This document shows, one piece after another, positions 24,534 to 32,324 of a DNA stretch of 64,000 nt (positions are counted from its first letter, which is position 1; each line of letters starts with the position of its first letter). Source of the DNA: Niabella sp. (lineage in GTDB: Bacteria > Bacteroidota > Bacteroidia > Chitinophagales > Chitinophagaceae); contig NZ_JASLGT010000008.1 in the NCBI RefSeq assembly GCF_030150205.1, positions 1-64,000 of the forward strand. Reading direction: 5' to 3'. A program made the position numbers and the translations under genes. The notes below the pieces were generated by a model. It ran no database searches. It was not told where the DNA came from and saw nothing but the letters and a program-made list of their open reading frames with translations.

Positions 24534-25901
24534 ATGGAAGTTATCAATCCCGCCACAGAAGAGCGGATCGCAACCCTTACAGAAGATAATGCACAAAGCC
24601 TCCGGGAAAAATGGCAGCGGCTGAAGGCCGCGCAACCTGCCTGGCAGGCACGCCCCCTGGAAGAACGGATCGCCGTGGTAAAAAAATTCAGTGAACTGCT
24701 GGAAGCGAATAGCCACACACTTTCACAGGTGCTCACCAGTGAGGTAGGAAAACCTCTAAGCCAGTCGGCCAACGAGATCCGCGGCGCCATTGGCCGCATC
24801 AGCTGGCTTACCGCAAATGCAGCAAAATACCTCAGCGATGAGGTGATGAACGAAACTGCCGATATGGAAGAACGGATCGTATATGAGCCCCTGGGTGTGA
24901 TCGCCAATATCTCCGCCTGGAACTATCCTTACCTGGTAGGCGTAAATGTATTTGTACCCGCCTTGCTGGCCGGTAATGCGGTGTTGTATAAACCTTCGGA
25001 ATATGCGTCGCTTACAGGACTGGAAATAGAACGGCTGTGGAAGGAAGCCGGGCTGGAGGCCGATCTGTTCCTCACCGCCATTGGCACCGGCAGTGTGGGC
25101 GCTGCCATTTTAGACATGCCCTTTAACGGGTATTATTTTACCGGCAGCTATAAGACCGGCCAGTTTATTTACAATAAAGTGGCCGCAAAGATGGTGCCCT
25201 GCCAGTGCGAGCTGGGCGGTAAGGATCCATTGTATGTGGCAGACGACGTGGCAGATATTGCAGCCGTAGCAGCTGCCACCGCAGACGGCGCGTTTTATAA
25301 CAACGGCCAGAGCTGCTGCTCTGTAGAACGGATCTATGTACATGAAAATAAATACAACGCCTATGTGGAAGCATTTGTAAACGAATTGCGTTCCTGGAAA
25401 ACAGGAGCACCAACGGAAGAAGGCGTTTATTTTGGCCCGCTCACCCGCAAAGAACAGATCGCCGTACTGGATGCACAGGTCGAAGATGCGGTTAACAAAG
25501 GGGCCACCATCATCACAGGTGGAAAAAAAGCCGTGGGAAAAGGCTATTATTTTGAGCCCACGGTACTGACGGATGTTACCGCCGATATGCGGGTCATGAA
25601 AGAGGAATCCTTCGGACCGGTCATTGGCATCATGAAGGTAAAGGATGATGCAGATGCCATTGCGCAGATGAAGGATACGGAATATGGACTTACCGCATCC
25701 GTATACAGCAGTGATTTCAAAAGAGCTGCTGCCATTTTACAGCAGGTGGATGCCGGAACAGGTTATTGGAATTGCTGTGACCGGGTAAGTGCAGCATTAC
25801 CCTGGAGTGGCCGTAAACATTCGGGGTTTGGCGCTACTTTATCCCATTCGGGATTAAGAGCTTTTACCAGGCCAAAGGCTTATCATTTAAGGAAGCCGTA
25901 A
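24534..25901 (+). CDS. NAD(P)-dependent aldehyde dehydrogenase
   Basis: A 455-residue aldehyde dehydrogenase. Landmarks: NISAWNYPYLVGVNVFVPAL (proton-relay Asn and coenzyme site), YYFTGSYKTGQFI (Rossmann loop), CELGGKDPLYVADDV with the general-base Glu, and FYNNGQSCCSVERIYV with the catalytic Cys pair (about 262). EESFGPVIGI and LPWSGRKHSGFG complete the family pattern. It oxidises an aldehyde to the acid; in this cluster, probably the aldehyde produced by the alcohol dehydrogenase. It is the last gene of the run, and a repeat-rich gap follows. Confidence 0.92.
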   Translation: MEVINPATEERIATLTEDNAQSLREKWQRLKAAQPAWQARPLEERIAVVKKFSELLEANSHTLSQVLTSEVGKPLSQSANEIRGAIGRISWLTANAAKYLSDEVMNETADMEERIVYEPLGVIANISAWNYPYLVGVNVFVPALLAGNAVLYKPSEYASLTGLEIERLWKEAGLEADLFLTAIGTGSVGAAILDMPFNGYYFTGSYKTGQFIYNKVAAKMVPCQCELGGKDPLYVADDVADIAAVAAATADGAFYNNGQSCCSVERIYVHENKYNAYVEAFVNELRSWKTGAPTEEGVYFGPLTRKEQIAVLDAQVEDAVNKGATIITGGKKAVGKGYYFEPTVLTDVTADMRVMKEESFGPVIGIMKVKDDADAIAQMKDTEYGLTASVYSSDFKRAAAILQQVDAGTGYWNCCDRVSAALPWSGRKHSGFGATLSHSGLRAFTRPKAYHLRKP

Positions 25902-26411
25902 CGGATACCGGTGCCGGGCTCGTTCAAATCATTATTCAGCGTCATGTTGGGCGAAGCAACGCGTAACCTTTGTTGGCCGGCAGGCGGGGGAACGTTATAG
26001 CGGGGGCGGGAGCCTGGTCTGCTCAAACCAGTAACACGGGTGCTTGTAAATGTATTTATATGCATGCCATTAGGGCAACATTCACAACGAAATGAGATAC
26101 CCGCTTCCGTCGTCCTGAGCGCAATAAAATGAAGTCGAAGGACCTCCCGATCTTCGGGCAGTCCGGCATTACAGAGATGCTTCGACTGCGCTGCGCTCCG
26201 CTCACCACGACGATAAGAATGATTATTCTCCAATACGTAATGGGATCTGTCATTGACAGTGAAATAAAATAGAGCCGGGGAATCTACCTGCCAAGATATG
26301 AATATCGTTTTTGAATTTCAGCAAGCCGCTTATTGAACCAATTTATGTTAGAGATAAAGACCTGCTCCGATATCCGATCTTTTTGAGCTTTAATGATGGA
26401 AAGTTCCTGTG
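25902..26411. other. Intergenic region after the amino-alcohol cluster
   Basis: A 510-base gap. It contains the palindromic element at 26108-26212 and, on the minus strand, a coding-like open stretch ending at a TAG at 26284-26286 that has no start codon (see findings). Bases 25902-26100 show nothing I can name. Confidence 0.5.
26108..26212. repeat. Palindromic intergenic element with CGTCGT...ACGACG ends
   Basis: The left arm has CGTCGTCCTGAGCG then AGTCGAAG; the complement of the right arm reads CGTCGTGGTGAGCG then AGTCGAAG, so the two halves pair over about 35 bases with one internal mismatch region. A small CCCGATCTTCGGG hairpin lies inside. Total 105 bp. I recognise this word pattern as frequent in Bacteroidota intergenic DNA. 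It encodes nothing. Confidence 0.7.
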
Positions 26412-27671
26412 CTATAACAACCTGCTGATTGTATAAATCAATAAGCCCACCATTCCCCCCACCAATGTACCATTGATGCGGATAAACTGAAGGTCTTTTC
26501 CTACTTCCAGTTCCAGCTTATTGCTCAGCTCCTTTCCTTCCCAATTGCCCACCGTATTGCTGATCAGGGTCCCGGCCTGTTTGGTATTGCGTAAAATATA
26601 GTAGTAGGCGTTATACCGGATCCAGCGGTCGATCTTGGTGCGCATTTCCGCATCCTGCTGCAGGCTGACGGCCAGTTCTTCCACCGACTTTTTAAAATAC
26701 CGGCGCAGTGCCGAATCTTCAGCCGAAAGATCCTGCAGCACCTGTGCCTGTAACCGTTGCCAGATATCCCCTGCATATTGCTCCAGCTTCTGCGGTGTAA
26801 GCAGGTCGTTCTTCAATGATTCCAGGTCGCGCTGCCATTCCGGGCTTGTTTTTAATGTTTCTGTAAATACTGCCAGCTGACGGTTAAAATCTTTCCGGAT
26901 CTTATGTTGCGGATCTTTTTCGATCTCCTGCAGATAGGTGGCAATACCGCTGGTGAGTTTGGCTGCAATATAATTATTTACAAATCCCGGGATCAGGAAA
27001 TGGCTTTGCTCCTTTACCCGCTGTTTTACCAGCGCTTCATTATCCATCACATAGTTGCGTACCTTACCCAATACAAAATTCAGCACCCGTTCATGATCGC
27101 CCCGTTGCACGATCAGTCCCAATCCGTTTGCCACCACCTCATTCAACCGTACACCATCCAGGAGTTCACCGGCCTTACGCGCAATAAACCCCGTGATCAT
27201 GGGAGCATCTGAAGTTTCGATCATCCGCTTTAATAACCTTGAGGCTTCCGTTACCAGCAGCTCCACATTCTGCGGCTTGATCAGCCAGGCAGCGGCCACC
27301 GAACTCAATTCGAGCCGTTCGATGTAAGGACGCAGGGTTTTTGCATTGAGAAAATTGGACACTACAAAATTCCCCAGGTTATCCCCGATGCTTTTCTTAC
27401 TGTGCTCGATCAGGTTGGTATGCGGAATGGGCAATCCCATCGGATGGTGAAACAGGGCGGTTACAGCAAACCAGTCTGCCAGCGCCCCCACCATTGCCGC
27501 CTCTGCAAATGCCTTTACATAACCGATCCATAGATCCGTGCGGGACTTTAACAGGTATACACAGCCCAGGAATACCAGCGTCATTAGTAAAAACAAACCG
27601 GTGGCCAGGGCCTTATGTTTTTTCAGCTGCGCCGCTTTCAGTGCATCTGTAGATCTTATTTCACTTTTCAT
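26412..27671 (-). CDS. DUF445 family membrane-anchored protein
   Basis: A 419-residue protein with one membrane helix near the N-terminus (ALATGLFLLMTLVFLGCVYL, about 20-42) and another at the C-terminus (LVGGMVGLLIYTISRLL). The DUF445 block VGALADWFAVTALFHHPMGL and PIPHTNLIEHSKKSIGDNLG (about 60-100) is a clear match. Between, long amphipathic helices suggest a structured soluble domain, possibly stretching along the envelope. The function of the family is not established. It stands alone; the ClpX-like or YheB neighbours seen in other genomes are absent. Confidence 0.9.
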   Translation of the reverse strand: MKSEIRSTDALKAAQLKKHKALATGLFLLMTLVFLGCVYLLKSRTDLWIGYVKAFAEAAMVGALADWFAVTALFHHPMGLPIPHTNLIEHSKKSIGDNLGNFVVSNFLNAKTLRPYIERLELSSVAAAWLIKPQNVELLVTEASRLLKRMIETSDAPMITGFIARKAGELLDGVRLNEVVANGLGLIVQRGDHERVLNFVLGKVRNYVMDNEALVKQRVKEQSHFLIPGFVNNYIAAKLTSGIATYLQEIEKDPQHKIRKDFNRQLAVFTETLKTSPEWQRDLESLKNDLLTPQKLEQYAGDIWQRLQAQVLQDLSAEDSALRRYFKKSVEELAVSLQQDAEMRTKIDRWIRYNAYYYILRNTKQAGTLISNTVGNWEGKELSNKLELEVGKDLQFIRINGTLVGGMVGLLIYTISRLL

Positions 27672-27694
27672 TTTTTATTGGTTCAGATCTTTGG

Positions 27695-27790
27695 GTTGAG
27701 CTGTCAGCCATTTGCTTTTAGCTTTCAGCATTCAGCTTTTAGTATTCAGCGCTGAAGACTGAAAACTGACCACTGAAAACTCATTGCGGA
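27695..27790. repeat. Dispersed CTGA-type repeat
   Basis: A run of GAGCTGTCAGCCATTTGC, TTTTAGCTTTCAGCATTCAG and GACTGAAAACTGACCACTGA words between two divergent genes, the same class as at 5971, 7801, 17640 and 47290. Confidence 0.6.
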
Positions 27791-27855
27791 TCGCTCCCTA
27801 CCCGAAAGTATAAAAAATTATGCCGTTTAAATGTTATCCCCTCATTTATGAATGC

Positions 27856-27863
27856 TAATTTTG
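27856..27863 (+). promoter_or_regulatory. -7 promoter box of the MATE gene (TAATTTTG)
   Basis: Exact TAnnTTTG, 7 bases before the ATG at 27871, so the mRNA would be nearly leaderless. No TTG at -33. Confidence 0.5.
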
Positions 27864-27870
27864 CCCATCT

Positions 27871-29220
27871 ATGAATTACAAGAAAGAAGCCAGAAATACA
27901 TTACTGCTCGCATTTCCCATTATTCTTGGCGAAATTGCGCAGATCTCTTTGCACCTGGTAGATACGGCCATGATCGGCGCACTGGGCTATAAGGAGCTGG
28001 CTGCTGCTGCACTGGTACTGAACGTAATCAATATTCCCTTTGTATTGGGCATCGGGGTAACGATTTCTGTGGCCCAGATGGTTTCTCTGGCCCATGGAAA
28101 ATACGATCGCCAGCTGATTTCGCATTATCTATATAACGGGTTTATTCTCTGTACCCTTGCCGCTATTGTGATTGCGGCGGCCATTGTTGCAGGAACCGAA
28201 GTGCTTTATCACCTGGACCAGGATCCGGAGGTGGTGGCCTATGCTGCCCCGCTGATGCGGGTTATGGGCCTCTCCATTATTCCTATGATCCTGTTTATGA
28301 CCCTGAAACAATTTGCAGACGGGCTGCAGTATACTAAAACGGCCATGGTGCTGTCTATAGCCGCCATACCACTGAATGCGCTCCTGAACTGGGTGTTTAT
28401 TTACGGACATTGGGGCCTTCCGGAATTTGGATTGATCGGCGCCGGTTATGCCACGCTTATTACACGCACAGCTATTTTTATTGCCCTTGCCCTGGTGATC
28501 CTGAACCACCGCGTATTCCGGCCCTATATTGCCGTTGCAAAGAACCAGTGGAAGCTGAATGGTCCTACGTTCCGGCAGCTGTTAAAGATCGGGATCCCCA
28601 GCAGTCTCCAGATCGGGATGGAAGCCGGGGCCTTTGCCGTTTCAGGCATCCTGATGGGCACCATCCATGCTACTACGCAGGCCGCACACCAGATCGCATT
28701 GAGCTGCGCTTCGTTTACGTTTATGGTATCGATGGGACTTTCACAGGCGGGCTCCATCCGTGTAAGCACGGCCTTTGGAGCAACGGATCTCAAACGCATT
28801 TCTGTGATCGGCAAAAGCACCATTGTGCTGGCGCTGATCTATGGTTCTTTCTGCTGCCTGCTGTTTATTTTGCTGCGTAACCAGCTGCCGCACCTGTTTA
28901 ATAATAATACGGAAGTACTGTCCCTTGCGGCTACCTTCCTGTTGCTGGCAGCCGTTTTCCAGATCTCCGATTCCATCCAGGCCATCAGCGCCGGTTTGCT
29001 GCGGGGCATTAAAGATGTAAACGTACCCACTATTTTTATCGCCATCGCCTATTGGGTATTGGGCATTCCGATCGGATGCCTGCTGGCCTTTCATTTTAAC
29101 ATGGGTGGTGTGGGCATCTGGCTGGGATTGATCGTGGGCCTTACGGTTTCTGCCTTATTTTTAACGCTGCGGTTTTTGAAAAAGGCGAAAGGGCGGCTGG
29201 GTGCTCCGGAAGGGATATAG
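27871..29220 (+). CDS. MATE-family multidrug/toxin efflux transporter
   Basis: A 449-residue protein with twelve predicted membrane helices. The N-terminal half opens with LAFPIILGEIAQISLHLVDT and AMIGALGYKELAAAALVLNV, the family's first two helices, and LNWVFIYGHWGLPEFGLIGA with GYATLITR (about 170-195) and the second-half repeat PSSLQIGMEAGAFAVSGILMG (about 250) match NorM/DinF-type MATE proteins. It exports organic cations or metabolites using a sodium or proton gradient. The substrate cannot be read. It stands alone and is followed by a family-B repeat that touches its stop codon. Confidence 0.93.
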   Translation: MNYKKEARNTLLLAFPIILGEIAQISLHLVDTAMIGALGYKELAAAALVLNVINIPFVLGIGVTISVAQMVSLAHGKYDRQLISHYLYNGFILCTLAAIVIAAAIVAGTEVLYHLDQDPEVVAYAAPLMRVMGLSIIPMILFMTLKQFADGLQYTKTAMVLSIAAIPLNALLNWVFIYGHWGLPEFGLIGAGYATLITRTAIFIALALVILNHRVFRPYIAVAKNQWKLNGPTFRQLLKIGIPSSLQIGMEAGAFAVSGILMGTIHATTQAAHQIALSCASFTFMVSMGLSQAGSIRVSTAFGATDLKRISVIGKSTIVLALIYGSFCCLLFILLRNQLPHLFNNNTEVLSLAATFLLLAAVFQISDSIQAISAGLLRGIKDVNVPTIFIAIAYWVLGIPIGCLLAFHFNMGGVGIWLGLIVGLTVSALFLTLRFLKKAKGRLGAPEGI

Positions 29221-29450
29221 CCACAAAGACCGGAAGACACAAAGAAACACAAAGAGAGAAACTTAGCCTTTGTGCATCTTCGCGCCTTAGAGTCTTGTGG
29301 CAAATGCCTACATCGCCGCGTCTTAGTTCCTTTGCGTCGTTGCGTGAAAAAACAACCGCGAAGACCGGAAAACACCAGGAAACACAAAGAAGAACTTAAC
29401 CTTAGTGCATCTTCGTGCCTTAGAGCCTTTGTGGCAACCTGGTTATCCTT
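29220..29450. repeat. Family-B repeat block, two units, period 135 bp
   Basis: AAACACAAAG occurs at 29245 and 29380. Each unit runs CACAAAGACCGGAAGACAC, AACTTA..CTTTGTGCATCTTC or CTTAGTGCATCTTC, CGCCTTAGAG and TTGTGGCAA, with CCTTTGCGTCGTTGCGTGAA at the join. It starts directly at the MATE stop codon and ends 6 bases before the stop of the convergent phosphoesterase gene. Confidence 0.85.
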
Positions 29451-29456
29451 AAAGCA

Positions 29457-31895
29457 TCAATCGTCATCCCCTTTCTTTTTCTTCTCCGGGATTTTTAAGA
29501 AAGCAGCCCGTACCGGCGATGGTGCCGGGGTTCCTTTGATGCCCATCCAGAGGATATCATTGAACACCAGGTCCGGAACAGCATCTTCCTTAGACCAGTC
29601 GAATTTTTCGCTTATTGCGGCCAGTTTTCCCTGTGCCGGGTTGCGCTCCAGCAGGTTGATAGTTGCAGGCAGATGATCGAATGCAGTGAAATCCGGCGTA
29701 GCGGTAAAACAACGCCACATGGGTGTAGCAGCCGCATCATATTGCGTCATGGGTGGCATGCCCAGGATCAGCTCAATCGTACGCAGCATGCCGGAGGTGG
29801 AATACATCGTATGATCTACCGAGCGCCGTTTTACATAGGGACTGATCACATAGGCCGTACTCCGGTGCGCGTCCACATGATCCGGCCCGTTTTGGGCATC
29901 GTCTTCCAGGATAAAGATGGCGCACTCCTTCCAGATAGGACTTTTGCTGATATAATCTACAAACATGCCCACAGCCAGATCATTGTCGGCCACATGCGCA
30001 AAAGGTGTTTTACGTCCGGCACGCATTCCTTCGGTATGATCGTTACCAAAACGCAGGGTGGTTAATTGGGGCAGCGCGTTTGCCGCTACCAATGAATCAA
30101 AGTCATGCTTCCATTGCCGGAAACGGGTAGTATCCGGCACACCCAGGTCGTAGCCGGTATATCCCCGGGCAAAATGGCCTTTAAGCACATCCAGTTTTGC
30201 CTTGCCATCATCCACAAATTCTCCATAGGTACGGAAAGACACGTTGTTCCGTGCGGCATGATCCCAGATAAAGCCATCGCGGTTATTCGCAATCTTACGC
30301 TCTCCTTCGCCTCCATAGGTACCGCCGCGACCGCCATAGCTGGAGGGCCAGGTCTTTTCAAGATAATCGGTAGCATAAGCCCCCATGCTCCAGTTATGTC
30401 CGTCGGCACTTACTTCTGCATCTACATAAAAATTATCGAGCAATACAAAATTGTTTACGATCTTATGCTGGTTGGGCGTGATCTTTTCGCCAAACAGGCA
30501 AAGACTGCTGTCGCCGTTCCCATGGGCAATATCTCCCAGCACCTGGTCATAAGTACGGTTTTCCTTGATCACATAAAATACATGTTTGATGGGGGAAGGC
30601 GCACCCACCTTCATAGGCACCGGGTTGCCTTCTTCTCCCTGGGCCGTGAGCTCTTTATCTTTCGAATAAGGTGTGTTCTGGTAAACTTTATGTGAATATA
30701 CAGCCAGCTGTGCCGGAGTGGGCGTATGGATAAAGCTCAATGTACCCCGGAACAACCCGGCAATATACTGTACCTGCGCCGGGCGATCCATATCACCGGC
30801 ATGCCGCAATACCACTTCTTTGTTATTCACCGGGTTGGGGCCGTAGGGATTGGCCATCGATGACATTCCTTTACCATTGGTCACCAGGATCTGTTTCCCC
30901 AACACTTTTACATTGGTAGGGTACCAGCCTACGGGGATGAATCCTTTAGACACCGATTTTGAGGGAACTGATACATCAAAAACAGCCAGGCAGTTATTAT
31001 CGGCATTAGCCACATAAAGGGTCTTTTCATCTGCGGAAAGCGCCACCCCATTGCTGGTAGAACCGCTGGGCGCATTGGGATACAGCGCGGCATTTAATGT
31101 TTCGATAACCTTATTGGTAGTCGTGTTGATTACCGACACCGAATTATCATTGGCATTGGCTACGTATAACAATTTACCGTTTTTGCTGATACAAATTTCG
31201 TTGGGATGATTGCCGGTGGTGATGCTCGCAGTGATCTTTTGTGCGGCTACATCCCATACCAGTAATTTCCGGTTACCCCAAACACTGATATACAATTTTT
31301 TCCGGTCGGGCGATAGCTTACAGGTATAGGCTTCCGATCCCAGGCTTGTTTTGCTTTTTATTTTTTTGGTAGCCAGGTCAAATATATACAGGCTGCTGTC
31401 TTCCCGGGTAACCACAAAGAGCTGGTTACTGGTTTTATCATCCACATCGAGGCCCGCAGTACCAATGCGGTTGGGCCATTTTTCGCCCAGTAGAAAAGAA
31501 TCTTTTAAAGCCAGGCGGTTGTTTTGTACCGCATATCTTTTCACCATATTATCATGACCACCGGATGCATACAGGTACTGATCGTTACTGCTGAAAGCGA
31601 GTCCGTACCAGGATTTGGCGATCACAATGCTATCGACTCTTTTCTTTGCAACCAGGTCGATCAAATCAATTGTTTGTGTGCTTTGCCCGTTATTGGTAAC
31701 GGCAGCGAGGCGCCCGCTGTTGCTGATCACCAGGTTCAGGGGAAGATCACCCAGGGGTACATGGGTACCGGCGGGCGTGAGCGACCAGCCGTTGGGCAAT
31801 AAAATCTTATCACGTTCAACCCGGGGCTGCGAAAAACCGGGAACCATCATAACAGTCAGTACAATTGCAGCAATAAAGCGGGATACCAGATTCAT
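29457..31895 (-). CDS. Secreted YncE-like beta-propeller / phosphoesterase fusion
   Basis: An 812-residue protein with signal peptide MNLVSRFIAAIVLTVMMVPG. Residues 30-345 are seven-bladed propeller repeats of YncE/NHL type (for example LLYVANANDNSVSVINTTTN and TLYVANADNNCLAVFDVSVP). Residues about 435-790 are a phosphoesterase of the alkaline-phosphatase-like superfamily: HVFYVIKENRTYDQVLGDIA, then NNFVLLDNFYVDAEVSADGH with NWSMGAYATDY, and FILEDDAQNGPDHVDAHRST with a metal-ligand-like D/H cluster. The family includes phospholipase C and acid phosphatases. The substrate is unknown. The C-terminus ends in a Lys/Asp-rich tail. No operon partner is seen. Confidence 0.88.
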   Translation of the reverse strand: MNLVSRFIAAIVLTVMMVPGFSQPRVERDKILLPNGWSLTPAGTHVPLGDLPLNLVISNSGRLAAVTNNGQSTQTIDLIDLVAKKRVDSIVIAKSWYGLAFSSNDQYLYASGGHDNMVKRYAVQNNRLALKDSFLLGEKWPNRIGTAGLDVDDKTSNQLFVVTREDSSLYIFDLATKKIKSKTSLGSEAYTCKLSPDRKKLYISVWGNRKLLVWDVAAQKITASITTGNHPNEICISKNGKLLYVANANDNSVSVINTTTNKVIETLNAALYPNAPSGSTSNGVALSADEKTLYVANADNNCLAVFDVSVPSKSVSKGFIPVGWYPTNVKVLGKQILVTNGKGMSSMANPYGPNPVNNKEVVLRHAGDMDRPAQVQYIAGLFRGTLSFIHTPTPAQLAVYSHKVYQNTPYSKDKELTAQGEEGNPVPMKVGAPSPIKHVFYVIKENRTYDQVLGDIAHGNGDSSLCLFGEKITPNQHKIVNNFVLLDNFYVDAEVSADGHNWSMGAYATDYLEKTWPSSYGGRGGTYGGEGERKIANNRDGFIWDHAARNNVSFRTYGEFVDDGKAKLDVLKGHFARGYTGYDLGVPDTTRFRQWKHDFDSLVAANALPQLTTLRFGNDHTEGMRAGRKTPFAHVADNDLAVGMFVDYISKSPIWKECAIFILEDDAQNGPDHVDAHRSTAYVISPYVKRRSVDHTMYSTSGMLRTIELILGMPPMTQYDAAATPMWRCFTATPDFTAFDHLPATINLLERNPAQGKLAAISEKFDWSKEDAVPDLVFNDILWMGIKGTPAPSPVRAAFLKIPEKKKKGDDD

Positions 31896-32324
31896 GTTAC
31901 AAATTAATCGCTTTTGTCTTTACCGACCGCGAGGTGTGATGATAAATAAGGGAAAGTTAATATGGGGAATTGAGAAATTTGAAAATTTGAATCCCGATGG
32001 ATATCGGGAGTGAGAATGTGGAAATGGATAGACCGTTACAGTTCCATGTTCTTCCCTCCGATTGATATCTATATATCGCCGAAACCGAAAACGTAACGTT
32101 TATACCAAGCATAAAGCGGAATCTGCCTGGAACCTTAAACCTGAGACAAAACCCCTTTATCCCCTCAAGTCTCCCTGTCCCCTAGAAGCCCAACCTGGAA
32201 CATTAAACCTGCCCGTCCGGTCAGGCGGGCGTTAAACCTAAAACAAGCCTCTAACCTGACAAAATGACCTTCCCTCCGGCGATGGTATTGCATTTGATGT
32301 ATAAAGAAAAAATTTCTACGAACT
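31896..32324. other. Intergenic region before htpG with short repeats
   Basis: A 429-base gap. CCTGGAACCTTAAACCTG (32126) and CCTGGAACATTAAACCTG (32194) recur at 68-base spacing, separated by a CTCAAGTCTCCCTGTCCCC run. The complementary words (GGGAGACAAGGAA, GTTCCAGGTT) occur at 47210-47440. An interior GCCCGTCCGGTCAGGCGGGC hairpin is present. No clear htpG promoter was found by eye. Confidence 0.5.
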
